In this document: one piece after another, positions 26,777 to 35,822 of the stretch | Layout: each line of letters begins with the position of its first letter | Position numbering within the stretch: the stretch's first letter is position 1 | Assembly (NCBI GenBank): GCA_003155655.1 | Contig: PMDS01000012.1 | Coordinates: forward strand, 1 to 60,678 | Length of the DNA: 60,678 nucleotides | Source of the DNA: Melioribacter sp. | GTDB lineage: Bacteria > Bacteroidota > Ignavibacteria > Ignavibacteriales > Melioribacteraceae | Direction of reading: 5' to 3' | Position numbers and translations under genes: made by a program | Notes under the pieces: generated by a model | What the model saw: the letters and a program-made list of their open reading frames with translations, nothing else | Told to the model about the DNA's origin: nothing | The model's database searches: none

Positions 26777-27114
26777 TTTGCCCAAGATGTGAATATGAAT
26801 ATATTGATGGGATCAAGGTGTGTGCAGATTGCGGATCAGAATTGATTCCTGTTGAAGAGTTTGCAGGGAACCTAATTCATCCAAAAGATTGGATAGTTGC
26901 ATTCACATGTGAAGAGCCATATGAAGCCGACATGATGAAAGCAAACCTGGTAAGGGCAGAAATTGAATGTATAATCATATCCCAAAAAGATAGAAGCTAC
27001 CCAAGCATTGGAGATTTATCCGGCGTTAAACTTCTTGTAAAGAAGAAAGATGCAAATGCTGCCGTGCAAATTATTAAGGATATAAACAGCACTCAAATTG
27101 ATGACGAGGAATAA
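26773..27114 (+). CDS. Zinc-ribbon and DUF2007 domain protein
   Basis: 113 residues. The N-terminus is a four-cysteine zinc ribbon (CPRCEYEY ... CADCGSEL). The rest, from WIVAFTCEEPYEADMMKANL to VKKKDANAAVQIIKDI, is a DUF2007 domain, a small ferredoxin-like fold thought to be a signal or ligand-binding module. It is encoded between a membrane protease and cdsA with overlap on the left and no gap on the right. Confidence 0.8.
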   Translation: MICPRCEYEYIDGIKVCADCGSELIPVEEFAGNLIHPKDWIVAFTCEEPYEADMMKANLVRAEIECIIISQKDRSYPSIGDLSGVKLLVKKKDANAAVQIIKDINSTQIDDEE

Positions 27115-27942
27115 ATGACAAAAAAGCTTGGCAATTTATCAACGCGCGTTATTGCTGCTTTAATCGGAATTCCACTAATTGTAATTGTATGCCTGGCTGG
27201 AAAAATATTCTTTTTGATTTTTGCTCTTGCTGTAGGATTAGTTTCTTTTTGGGAATATTCCAGGATGCTTAAAAGCAAACAGGCTTTCACAAATAAGTTT
27301 GTTGGATACATTTCTGTTGGAATAATAATAATTAATGAATACAAGTTTTTTGTTGACTACCGCCTGCTATTTCTAATAATAAGTATTTTGCTTTTACTTA
27401 TTGAACTGTTCAGGAATAATCATTCTGCCATTATAAATCTTGGTTCAACACTGCTGGGAATATTCTACATCGGATTTTTCAGTTCTGCATTAGTCAGTAT
27501 AAGAGAATTTTATAATGAATCGGCCTTTATATACAACCAGGGCGGATATTTAATTTTATCGATTCTTGTATCAATATGGATTTGCGACTCAGCAGCATAT
27601 TTTATTGGCACTGCCTATGGAATTCATAAACTAATGCCGCGTGTTAGCCCTAAAAAAAGCTGGGAGGGCGCAATTGCTGGTTTTGTTTTTGCAGTTGCGG
27701 GAATGGTTGCAGCACATTCCTTGATACTGGAATTTATGGAATTGCGTGATGTTATTATAATTGGAATTTTCGTGGGATTATTTGGACAGTTAGGAGACCT
27801 GATTGAAAGTTTAATAAAACGTGATGCTCACGTAAAAGATTCTTCTTCCATTATTCCTGGTCATGGCGGAATGTTTGACCGTTTTGATTCTCTGCTTTTT
27901 ACAGCACCAATTGTATATTTATACCTCACATTAATTCGTTAA
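27115..27942 (+). CDS. cdsA: Phosphatidate cytidylyltransferase
   Basis: 275 residues with seven or eight membrane helices. The family signature is present near the C-terminus: SPKKSWEGAIAGF, then LGDLIESLIKRDAHVKDSS and PGHGGMFDRFDSL. CdsA makes CDP-diacylglycerol, the branch point of phospholipid synthesis. It starts directly at the stop of the DUF2007 gene. Confidence 0.93.
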   Translation: MTKKLGNLSTRVIAALIGIPLIVIVCLAGKIFFLIFALAVGLVSFWEYSRMLKSKQAFTNKFVGYISVGIIIINEYKFFVDYRLLFLIISILLLLIELFRNNHSAIINLGSTLLGIFYIGFFSSALVSIREFYNESAFIYNQGGYLILSILVSIWICDSAAYFIGTAYGIHKLMPRVSPKKSWEGAIAGFVFAVAGMVAAHSLILEFMELRDVIIIGIFVGLFGQLGDLIESLIKRDAHVKDSSSIIPGHGGMFDRFDSLLFTAPIVYLYLTLIR

Positions 27943-28019
27943 AGGCATTTTATTAATACCCGATCTTATTCTTAAAGCAATTTTTAATTGGAATAAGATT
28001 TGGAGAAAGAATTCCGCAA

Positions 28020-29312
28020 ATGGACAAAAATAAAATTTCTGTTATTACACTTGGCTGTTCAAAAAATACAGTTGATTCGGAACGTTTAATGAATCAGCTC
28101 AAACTCAATAACTTCGATTTAATCGATGACCCCAATAATGCAGACTCTGTTATAATTAACACGTGCGGTTTTATAGACGCAGCTAAAGAGGAATCTGTTA
28201 ATACAATTCTATCTGCAATTGAACTTAAGAAACTGGGTAAAATTAAAAAGATAATAGTTGCCGGATGCCTTGCTGAACGCTACATGAAAGACCTCAAAGA
28301 AGAAATCCCTGAAGTTGATGCTTTCTTTGGAACTGAAGCTTATGAGGAAATTGTTCGTGAGTTTGGCGGCAATTTGAAATATGAACTGCTTGGTGAACGG
28401 ATAATAACAACTCCAAAACATTATGCTTATCTAAAAATTTCCGAAGGATGCGACAATCCCTGTTCATTCTGTGCTATTCCATTAATGCGCGGACTTCATA
28501 AAACAAGACCTCTCGAGAAACTTATTGATGAAGCAAGTTCATTAGCAAGCCAGGGTGTTAAAGAACTTATTATTATTGGTCAGGATACAACTGATTACGG
28601 AACCGATCTTTATGGAAAAAGAAATATAGCAGAACTTCTTCATAAACTTTCAGAAATAAACGGCATTGAATGGATACGTTTGCTTTATGCATATCCGTCT
28701 CATTTTCCTGATGAATTAATAACTGAAATTGCGGATAATCCAAAAATTTGTAAATACATTGATATTCCACTTCAGCATATTTCAGATAATGTTTTAAAAT
28801 CTATGCGCCGTGGAATTACACAGCACAGAACAAAAGAGTTATTAAACCATCTAAGGGAAAGAATTCATGGTTTAACTGTACGCACAACATTTATCGTTGG
28901 TTATCCAAATGAAACAGAAAAAGAATTCCAGGAACTGTGCGATTTTATACGGGAAATAAAATTTGACCGACTTGGCGTTTTTACCTACTCGGTTGAAGAA
29001 AACACACCAAGCTTTATTCTTGGCGATCCAATTCCAGCGGAAGTTAAGGAGGAACGGAAAGCAGTATTAATGGAAATTCAGAAAGAAATTTCTGAAGGGA
29101 AGAATAAATCACTAATCGGGCAAAAAGTAAAAGTAATAATTGATAGAATTGAGAATGAAAATTATGCAGCACGTTCCGAACGGGATGCGCCTGAAGTTGA
29201 TGGTGAAGTATTAATTAGTACAAAAAATAATCTATTACGAACTGGTGAATTTTATCAAGTTGAAATTTATGATTGCAATGAGTATGATTTATTTGGTAAT
29301 TTACTTGAATAA
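28020..29312 (+). CDS. rimO: Ribosomal protein S12 methylthiotransferase
   Basis: 430 residues of the same radical-SAM methylthiotransferase superfamily as miaB, but of the RimO branch: VITLGCSKNTVDSERLM, INTCGFIDAAKEESV, AGCLAERY, then EGCDNPCSFCAIPLMRG (CxxxCxxC) and a C-terminal TRAM domain with RSERDAPEVDGEV. It modifies an aspartate of ribosomal protein S12. With miaB 11 kb upstream both iron-sulfur methylthiotransferases of the cell are on this stretch. Confidence 0.93.
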   Translation: MDKNKISVITLGCSKNTVDSERLMNQLKLNNFDLIDDPNNADSVIINTCGFIDAAKEESVNTILSAIELKKLGKIKKIIVAGCLAERYMKDLKEEIPEVDAFFGTEAYEEIVREFGGNLKYELLGERIITTPKHYAYLKISEGCDNPCSFCAIPLMRGLHKTRPLEKLIDEASSLASQGVKELIIIGQDTTDYGTDLYGKRNIAELLHKLSEINGIEWIRLLYAYPSHFPDELITEIADNPKICKYIDIPLQHISDNVLKSMRRGITQHRTKELLNHLRERIHGLTVRTTFIVGYPNETEKEFQELCDFIREIKFDRLGVFTYSVEENTPSFILGDPIPAEVKEERKAVLMEIQKEISEGKNKSLIGQKVKVIIDRIENENYAARSERDAPEVDGEVLISTKNNLLRTGEFYQVEIYDCNEYDLFGNLLE

Positions 29313-29346
29313 GACACGTCTGACTAATCATCAAGGAGTGTGGGCA

Positions 29347-30621
29347 GTGAAAAAATTAATTGTATTTTTATTCTTATCATGCTCTGCATTTTTTGCACAG
29401 ACTGAATATTCCGGCAATAGCGGCCAGCTCATTAATTCTGTAGTATTTTATATAGATGCCTCCTCGCATAAAAGTGATATTGCAAAAAAAACAAGAGTAG
29501 ATTTTCTTATACAGGTCCCCTATCCAAGCCTCCAGTTCACCCAAAAAGGCGATTCTTTCAATGGCGGTTTCAATATTACAGTGTCCTTTATGGATGAGAA
29601 ACAGAATAACATTCTTTTTGAACGAGAATGGTCGGAATTTGTAAAGACAAAGGATTTTAACTCAACGCTATCCAGGAACAATTTTAATTTAAGTTATAAA
29701 TCATTCGATATTGACCCCGGAAAATATTTTTTAAAATGCTACTATGAAGACAGCGATTCCAAGCGCACTGCAATTAAAGAAATTCCGCTAAACGTCCCGG
29801 TAATTAACGATACACTTGGATTAAGCGATGTTATTTTTGTTGCCGACATTGTAAAAGATTCAACCGGTAGCAAAATTGTTCCAAATGTTGCAGCTACTGT
29901 TACAAATAAAAGCACATCTATTACATTCTATTTTGAGGTATATTCCGACAAAGTTCGGGATGTTAATTTTGAATATTCTTTGAATGATATAAAGAAGAAC
30001 ACATCATTCAAGCAGGATGATCACCATTCAATTAAACCCGGTAACAATACAATCATTCATACAATAAGCTATACAGGTTTTGCTGTTGGAGATTATTTTC
30101 TTAAAGTATCCTTAAAAGATAAAGACTGGAAGGAAGTTGCTGTTACCGAAAAAAAATTTATATCAAAGATTTATGGCGCTCCTTCCTTAATTATGGATTT
30201 GGACAAAGCTGTTGACCAATTGAGATATATTGCATCTTCAGAGGAATTGGATTTTATACATGACGCAAAAAGTTATGATGAAAAGCTAAAAAGATTTCTT
30301 GCTTATTGGGATAAGAAAAAACCAAGCCAGCGTTCAGAAGAGAATCCGATTCTTTATGAATATTATAGACGTATTGATTATGCAAACAAAAATTTCAAAG
30401 GATTTGGAGAAGGTTGGAAAAGTGATATGGGAATGATTTATGTAACTTTAGGCCCTCCCAGCAATATAGAGCGTCATCCATTTGACGCTAATTCAAAACC
30501 ATACGAAATTTGGCAGTATTACGAATTAAATCAAAGTTTTGTATTTTTAGATCAAACCGGATTTGGTGACTACAGGCTTTACAATGCGGATTACAGCCGC
30601 TGGCCTGGATACAGGCAATAA
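29347..30621 (+). CDS. GWxTD domain protein
   Basis: About 424 residues. I place the start at GTG 29347, which follows AAGGAG by 8 bases and opens a signal peptide (KKLIVFLFLSCSAFFAQ); an earlier in-frame ATG lies inside rimO. The middle part is a series of beta-sandwich segments. The C-terminal 80 residues contain GWKSDMGMIYVTLGPPSNIE and YEIWQYYELNQSFVFLD, the GWxTD domain found in this phylum and its relatives. It is probably a periplasmic or outer-membrane protein; no enzymatic role is known to me. Confidence 0.82.
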   Translation: MKKLIVFLFLSCSAFFAQTEYSGNSGQLINSVVFYIDASSHKSDIAKKTRVDFLIQVPYPSLQFTQKGDSFNGGFNITVSFMDEKQNNILFEREWSEFVKTKDFNSTLSRNNFNLSYKSFDIDPGKYFLKCYYEDSDSKRTAIKEIPLNVPVINDTLGLSDVIFVADIVKDSTGSKIVPNVAATVTNKSTSITFYFEVYSDKVRDVNFEYSLNDIKKNTSFKQDDHHSIKPGNNTIIHTISYTGFAVGDYFLKVSLKDKDWKEVAVTEKKFISKIYGAPSLIMDLDKAVDQLRYIASSEELDFIHDAKSYDEKLKRFLAYWDKKKPSQRSEENPILYEYYRRIDYANKNFKGFGEGWKSDMGMIYVTLGPPSNIERHPFDANSKPYEIWQYYELNQSFVFLDQTGFGDYRLYNADYSRWPGYRQ

Positions 30622-30627
30622 ATTTTT

Positions 30628-30690
30628 GAACGCAGAGTGTAGAACTAAGAATGCAAAATTGTTCATACACTCATTCTACACTCTGCGTTC
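30628..30690. terminator. Long perfect inverted repeat between GWxTD gene and kinase gene
   Basis: A 17-bp sequence beginning GAACGCAGAG (30628-30644) is repeated perfectly inverted at 30674-30690, across a 29-base loop. It begins 6 bases after the stop of the GWxTD gene. It could end transcription, although the T-run that follows is weak. The stem is longer than most terminators, so a repeat origin is also possible. Confidence 0.55.
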
Positions 30691-30715
30691 TTCATTCTAA
30701 ACTATTTTTAATCCA

Positions 30716-31681
30716 ATGATTCTCACAGTTACGCTCAATCCCCTTTTGGAAAGAAGATTATTTTTTAATTCGATTCAATTAGGCAAAACCAACCGGTGCA
30801 GTAAAGAAATATTTTATGCGGGCGGAAAAGGCATTAATGTAAGCCGGCAATTGAATTACCTGGATGTTAAAAATTCAGCATTCACCTTTCTAGGCGGAAA
30901 TAATGGAAAGGTTTTGCGTCATTGCCTCGTTCAGGATAAAATTGATTTCAGCATTGTTTCAACTAAATCTGAAACCAGAATGGCTGACCTTATAATTGAA
31001 AAAAATCAAAGGGTCTCTACTTTTTTTGGAAAAAACAGCGAGATCACAATTGATGAAGCCAATGAGATGAAAAGCAAACTTGAAAAAATGATTCAGAATT
31101 GTTCAATTGTTGTTTTTTCTGGAAGTTCCGCTTCTTCAAGCACTGATTATATATTTCCTTTTGGAATTGAAATGGCTAACAAGCATGATAAAATTTCAAT
31201 AGTTGATACTTACGGCGCCCACCTGCAAAACTGTATTGATGCCGGACCGACTGTCATCCACAATAATGTTGATGAAGTTGAGAAATCGCTTGGAATCTCA
31301 CTCGAAAGCGAAGATGAGAAGATACAGTTTCTAAATGACCTTTATTCAAAAAAAATCAGATTAGCTTTTTTAACTGACGGCGCTAATCCATTTTACGCAT
31401 CAAAGTTCGATTTCCATTATAAAGTTGAATCCCCTTTTGTTAATGTTGTTGATGCTACCGGAAGCGGTGATGCATTTGTTGCAGGTATAGTTTATGGCTT
31501 GGAAAACTCCCTCGTATTTGATGAATTTATTAAAATAGCTGCTGCACTCGGCGCAGTAAATGCAACAAAGCTTGAAACGTGCGGGATCTCTTTTGATGAG
31601 ATGAATAAATACATAGATGGAGTGAAAAATTTTCCTATCGGCAAAAAGATGAAGCTTATTGATGATACGCCAAATTACTAA
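30716..31681 (+). CDS. PfkB-family sugar-phosphate kinase (1-phosphofructokinase type)
   Basis: 321 residues. The opening ILTVTLNPLLERRLFF and YAGGKGINVSRQL are typical of the FruK/LacC/PfkB2 branch; the C-terminal signature DATGSGDAFVAGI carries the catalytic aspartate. It should phosphorylate fructose 1-phosphate, fructose 6-phosphate or tagatose 6-phosphate with ATP; the sequence does not tell which. It overlaps the next gene by about 20 bases. Confidence 0.85.
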   Translation: MILTVTLNPLLERRLFFNSIQLGKTNRCSKEIFYAGGKGINVSRQLNYLDVKNSAFTFLGGNNGKVLRHCLVQDKIDFSIVSTKSETRMADLIIEKNQRVSTFFGKNSEITIDEANEMKSKLEKMIQNCSIVVFSGSSASSSTDYIFPFGIEMANKHDKISIVDTYGAHLQNCIDAGPTVIHNNVDEVEKSLGISLESEDEKIQFLNDLYSKKIRLAFLTDGANPFYASKFDFHYKVESPFVNVVDATGSGDAFVAGIVYGLENSLVFDEFIKIAAALGAVNATKLETCGISFDEMNKYIDGVKNFPIGKKMKLIDDTPNY

Positions 31682-33425
31682 TCACGGACTTATTTTTTTC
31701 CTACTTATAAATGCGAATTTACTTTCCCAAACAATTGTAAAAATTGAAATTACCGGCAACAAGGTTTTTTCTGAAAACAATTATTTAACCTGGACAAAGA
31801 TTTCCCCGGGAGCAAAATATTTTCCCGCCATAAAGGATTCTATAAAATTCAGAATAAGCTCTGCAATGAAAGAGCTTGGATATTTTAATTCATCATTGGA
31901 AAAAATTGGAATTGATAAAATTGATTCTTCGAAGATAAAGCTTACACTAAATATTAAGGAAGGGAATCAAACGACTATCAACAAAGTACTTTTTATTAAA
32001 GCACCAAAAGACAGTTCACAGATTTCCGGAATTATATCACAGCTTCAAAATTCTCCTTTTACAAAAGCAAATGTTGAATTTACTTTTTCTCAAGCGCTGG
32101 ATTATTATGAAAACAATGGTTACCCATTTGCTTCAGTGAACATTCATTCTGTTGAATTTAAAAAGGATTCCACTAAAGAAAGCTACTTTGCCAATCTCTT
32201 TCTTTCAGTTGACGAGGGAGTAAAAAGCAGAATTGATAAAATTGAAATCATCGGTAACGAAAAGACAAAAGATCATGTTATAGCCCGCACAATACAAATT
32301 TTTAATGGTGAAGAGTATTCACAAAAATTGATTGACGGTATACCGGAAAAATTAAACAAGCTCCGTTTTTTTGAACCTGTTGAGCAGCCTTCATTCTATT
32401 TCAATTCTAAAAGAGAGGGTGTTCTTAAAATTATTGTAAAGGAGAAGCAGACAAATAACTTTGACGGAATTATTGGCTATGTTCCTGCGGCGACGGATCA
32501 GAGTTCCGGTTTCTTTACAGGTTACATCAATATTAGTTTGAGAAATCTATTTGGCACCGGACGTGCGGCATTATTTAGATGGCAACAGGAAAGCCTTAAC
32601 TCGCAGGAATTAGAATTACGGTATATTGAACCATGGCTGTTCGGATTCCCATTCAATATTGAAGCAGGACTTTTTCAACGCAAACAGGATTCCACTTATG
32701 TTCAGCGCAATCTTGATGCAAAACTTGAATACCAGGCGACTCAGACGATATCAGCTTCAATTCTATTGAGTACTCAATCAACAATTCCTACACAATTGCA
32801 ATCCGGTGTTTTTACTGTTTTCAATTCTTCAGCTTTTACAACCGGAATTAACTTAAAAATAGATACACGCGATGATTTCTATGCACCCACAAGTGGAATA
32901 TATTTCAACAATACTTTTTCCTACTCGTCAAAAAAAATAAATGGACCGTCTAATTTCTTAACCCCCGATATAAAGACAGAAGTATCATTTCAAAGGCTTG
33001 AATTTGATTTCAGTATATTTAAGGAATTATTTGCAAGACAAATTGCAGCGCTTGGGGTTCATGGAAGAGAGCTGCGTGGTTCCGACAGCGAAATCAATGA
33101 TTTATATTTTCTTGGCGGCACAAACTCTTTGCGCGGCTACCGGGAGAAACAATTCCTGGGTAACAGGATTCTCTGGTCAAATTTAGAATACCGCTTTCTT
33201 CTTTCGCGCCGCTCTTATACTTTTTTATTTTTTGATTCGGGATATTTTTTACGCAACGAAAATACTCTGAATAATACTCCTGAAAGTTCCGCCATTAAAC
33301 TTGGATATGGCTTTGGTTTGAATATAGAGACTTCATTGGGCGTTCTGGGTGTAAGCTTTGCACTTGGCAAGGGAGATACTTTCAGTCAGGGTAAAATACA
33401 TTTTGGAATTGTAAACGAGTTTTAA
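31662..33425 (+). CDS. BamA/TamA-family outer membrane protein
   Basis: About 587 residues with a signal peptide, two or three POTRA domains (residues 25-245; for example VKIEITGNKVFSENNYLTWT and IDKIEIIGNEKTKDHVIART), and a C-terminal 16-strand barrel domain with the surface-antigen motif GGTNSLRGYREKQFLGN and the final aromatic residue (NEF). The short POTRA part suggests a TamA-like or lipid-exporting member rather than the essential BamA. The ATG at 31662 is chosen over the TTG just before it. Its stop TAA shares a base with the ATG of the rnhB fragment that follows (TAATG). Confidence 0.85.
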   Translation: MIRQITNHGLIFFLLINANLLSQTIVKIEITGNKVFSENNYLTWTKISPGAKYFPAIKDSIKFRISSAMKELGYFNSSLEKIGIDKIDSSKIKLTLNIKEGNQTTINKVLFIKAPKDSSQISGIISQLQNSPFTKANVEFTFSQALDYYENNGYPFASVNIHSVEFKKDSTKESYFANLFLSVDEGVKSRIDKIEIIGNEKTKDHVIARTIQIFNGEEYSQKLIDGIPEKLNKLRFFEPVEQPSFYFNSKREGVLKIIVKEKQTNNFDGIIGYVPAATDQSSGFFTGYINISLRNLFGTGRAALFRWQQESLNSQELELRYIEPWLFGFPFNIEAGLFQRKQDSTYVQRNLDAKLEYQATQTISASILLSTQSTIPTQLQSGVFTVFNSSAFTTGINLKIDTRDDFYAPTSGIYFNNTFSYSSKKINGPSNFLTPDIKTEVSFQRLEFDFSIFKELFARQIAALGVHGRELRGSDSEINDLYFLGGTNSLRGYREKQFLGNRILWSNLEYRFLLSRRSYTFLFFDSGYFLRNENTLNNTPESSAIKLGYGFGLNIETSLGVLGVSFALGKGDTFSQGKIHFGIVNEF

Positions 33426-33508
33426 TGAATTCACTAAGATCATTTGACAATAAATATATATCCCGCAAAGTAAAACTTATAGCCGGGGTTGATGAGACAG
33501 GAATCTAA
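33425..33508 (+). pseudogene. rnhB: Truncated 5' copy of rnhB
   Basis: The frame from ATG 33425 reads MNSLRSFDNKYISRKVKL and continues IAGVDETGI before a TAA at 33506-33508. It matches the first 24 codons of the complete rnhB at 33843; a 35-base stretch is identical and the rest is about 80% identical by eye. It retains the TAATG overlap with the upstream gene, so it sits at the original position of rnhB. Similarity ends within the conserved DEAGRG motif, where the inserted antitoxin segment begins. Confidence 0.85.
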
Positions 33509-33589
33509 TTGAGATATATGAATACAACCAATTGCATTGAATAATAATTCGCTTTATTTTCAATTAAGAAAAATAAGGAAAGTAAAGAG

Positions 33590-33805
33590 ATGGCAGAAAT
33601 GACGATAAACGATGCGTTGAGTGATTTTCAGAAACTCAACGATGTTGATAAAGAATATTTTCTTGAGATTGCCCGGAAGCAACTAAGTGAATTGAAAAGG
33701 AAAAATATTAGCACTAGAGTTTCCGAAGCTGAAGAAAATTACGGAGCAGGTAAAATAAAATCCGGCAGCCACGAAGAATTGCTGAAGGATCTAAACGATG
33801 ATTGA
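33590..33805 (+). CDS. Orphan antitoxin-like protein
   Basis: 71 residues, helical, ending EAEENYGAGKIKSGSHEELLKDLNDD. That tail is the usual one of the short antitoxins found before RelE/ParE-type toxins. The expected toxin start is still visible at the stop codon (GATGATTGA overlap), but that frame reads only MIELV before TAA, so the toxin has been lost. A ribosome binding site AAGGAAAG lies upstream. The gene is inside the segment between the truncated and complete copies of rnhB. Confidence 0.7.
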   Translation: MAEMTINDALSDFQKLNDVDKEYFLEIARKQLSELKRKNISTRVSEAEENYGAGKIKSGSHEELLKDLNDD

Positions 33806-33842
33806 ATTAGTATAAAGAAATATATTTTCACTCCTTTCATTA

Positions 33843-34472
33843 ATGAACTCTTTAAAAACATTTGACACTAAATATCTCTCCCGCAAAGTAAAACTTATAG
33901 CCGGGGTTGATGAAGCGGGGCGCGGTCCACTTGCTGGTCCCGTTGTAGCGGCTGCTGTAATGTTTGATAAGAAATCTTTCAACAAAGAGATCAATGACTC
34001 AAAAAAAATCCCTGAGAATAAAAGAGAAGAGCTTTATAAGTGGATAATGGAAAATTGTTTAAGTTATGGAATAGGCATTATAGACCATGAAGAAATCGAT
34101 GAAATAAACATTTTGCAGGCATCATTAAAGGCAATGCAGATTGCTGTTTCTCAATTAGATCCAAAGCCGCAATTAGTTTTGATTGACGGGAATAAATCGT
34201 TTGCTTCAGATATAAAAACAAAAACAGTTGTTAAAGGTGACGCAAAATCATTTTCAATAGCCGCTGCTTCTATAATAGCAAAAGTAACACGTGATAAAAT
34301 AATGCGGGACGCTTCAAAAGAATTCCCGGAATATTTCTGGGAGCGTAATAAAGGTTACCCGACAAAAGCTCATAGAGAGGCAATAAAGAAGAATGGAGTA
34401 TCACCTTTGCATAGAAAAACTTTTTTGAGAAAGATCCTGATTAATGAAGAAGTTCACAAAGAATTATTTTAA
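33843..34472 (+). CDS. rnhB: Ribonuclease HII
   Basis: 209 residues. GVDEAGRGPLAGPVVAAAV carries the first catalytic Asp-Glu pair, LIDGNKSF the next aspartate, and KVTRDKIMRDASKEFPEY the last conserved block. It removes ribonucleotides and RNA from RNA-DNA hybrids. Its first 24 codons are duplicated 418 bases upstream. No clear ribosome binding site precedes this ATG, perhaps because the original one stayed with the upstream fragment. Confidence 0.93.
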   Translation: MNSLKTFDTKYLSRKVKLIAGVDEAGRGPLAGPVVAAAVMFDKKSFNKEINDSKKIPENKREELYKWIMENCLSYGIGIIDHEEIDEINILQASLKAMQIAVSQLDPKPQLVLIDGNKSFASDIKTKTVVKGDAKSFSIAAASIIAKVTRDKIMRDASKEFPEYFWERNKGYPTKAHREAIKKNGVSPLHRKTFLRKILINEEVHKELF

Positions 34473-34542
34473 CTTCTTATGTGAATTAGTTTGCAATCCG
34501 TTGAAACGGGTACAATTTGTTTTATAAAATAATTGGGGACTT

Positions 34543-34914
34543 ATGTCTAAAGAATTTCAAAAAAATACACGCAAATCCGGTGATGACGGAGAAGATCTGG
34601 CATGTGAATTTATTACAAACCTTGGTTACGAAATAATTGAGAGAAATTTCTTCTACGGTCATGGCGAAATTGACATTATAGCCAAGGATAATGACACTTT
34701 AGTCTTTATTGAAGTAAAACTCAGGAAGAATCTTGAGTTTGGCATGCCTGAATATGCTATTACAAAAACAAAGCAAAATCAAATAAAGAAAATTGCTGAA
34801 GCTTATCTTTTCCAGAAAGAGATAAAAGAACAGGTTTGCAGGATTGATGTAGTAGCTATTTTACAACTCAAAGACAGGGAGCCGCAAATCAATCACATAA
34901 TAAATGCATTTTAA
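34543..34914 (+). CDS. yraN: UPF0102 (YraN-family) nuclease-fold protein
   Basis: 123 residues with the family pattern: SGDDGEDLACEFITNLGYEI, RNFFYGHGEIDIIAKD and VFIEVKLRKNLEFG, which form the PD-(D/E)XK-like core (E, D, ExK). It is usually next to rnhB in many bacteria, as here. The function is not settled; a Holliday-junction resolvase-like nuclease role has been proposed. Confidence 0.88.
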   Translation: MSKEFQKNTRKSGDDGEDLACEFITNLGYEIIERNFFYGHGEIDIIAKDNDTLVFIEVKLRKNLEFGMPEYAITKTKQNQIKKIAEAYLFQKEIKEQVCRIDVVAILQLKDREPQINHIINAF

Positions 34915-35012
34915 AACTTGGAAAATGTGATTTATCTTAAACAGTTAATTCTTCCCTATAAAGTATTAGATAGTTTTGTTATTTTAGGTAAGTAATAAAA
35001 ATCAAATCTTAA

Positions 35013-35822
35013 ATGGAACTTCCCAAACATAGATTCGGACGCAAACTTACTTACACAGATTATGTGTATAATTTTTTTGCTACAATGACCGGGCTTACAC
35101 TTTTTAACTGGGAGTTTGTAAAGCAGGCATTTGTTCCCCCTTACGAAATTTCTGAAATTAAAAAGCACATGACCGAGCTTGGGGTAAAAACTTTGGGAAT
35201 AGTGAGCGTAACCGGTTTTATTATTGGACTTGTGCTCACTATGCAAAGTCAGCCTGTAATGCAAAGATTCGGAGCAGGTGATTTTCTTCCCGGGATGGTT
35301 TCCCTTTCAGTTATAAGGGAACTTGGACCTGTAATAACCGCATTAATTTTTGCAGGGCGGGTTAGTTCCGGAATTGGCGCAGAGCTTGGCTCGATGCGTG
35401 TTACCGAGCAGATAGATGCAATGGAAGTTTCAGCAATCAATCCATTCAAATTCCTGGTTGTTACACGTGTATTTGCAACAACAATGATTCTTCCGATTCT
35501 TACAATATATGTTGTGATAATTGCAATTTTTGGCGGGTACCTGGCAATTATTCTTACCGAACCAATGAGCTGGATTTATTACCAGAATTCTGTGATTCAA
35601 TCAATAGAGTTTGGAGATTTAATTCCCGGTATTGCAAAGACATTTGTATTTGGTTTTATTGTTGGGATTGTTGGTTCTTATAAAGGTTATTCAGCCGAAG
35701 GCGGAACTGAGGGTGTCGGGCGCGCATCAACAACATCTGTAGTTCTTTCTTCGCTTTTAATATTAATTTTTGATATGGTGCTTGTAAAAATTACGTTGTG
35801 GTTATGGCCGACTCTAGGGTAG
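35013..35822 (+). CDS. mlaE: Mla-type lipid transport permease
   Basis: 269 residues with five or six membrane helices and the MlaE pattern: IIGLVLTMQSQPVMQRFGA, VIRELGPVITALIFAGRVSSG, ELGSMRVTEQIDAMEVSAINP. It is the permease of the ABC system that moves phospholipids between the membranes. It overlaps the ATPase gene by about 19 bases; the MCE protein follows, giving the usual mlaE-mlaF-mlaD order. Confidence 0.9.
   Translation: MELPKHRFGRKLTYTDYVYNFFATMTGLTLFNWEFVKQAFVPPYEISEIKKHMTELGVKTLGIVSVTGFIIGLVLTMQSQPVMQRFGAGDFLPGMVSLSVIRELGPVITALIFAGRVSSGIGAELGSMRVTEQIDAMEVSAINPFKFLVVTRVFATTMILPILTIYVVIIAIFGGYLAIILTEPMSWIYYQNSVIQSIEFGDLIPGIAKTFVFGFIVGIVGSYKGYSAEGGTEGVGRASTTSVVLSSLLILIFDMVLVKITLWLWPTLG

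Noticed and set aside
17119-29312. miaB and rimO as a recent duplication
   Set aside because: They belong to two old, distinct branches of the methylthiotransferase family, found together in most bacteria.
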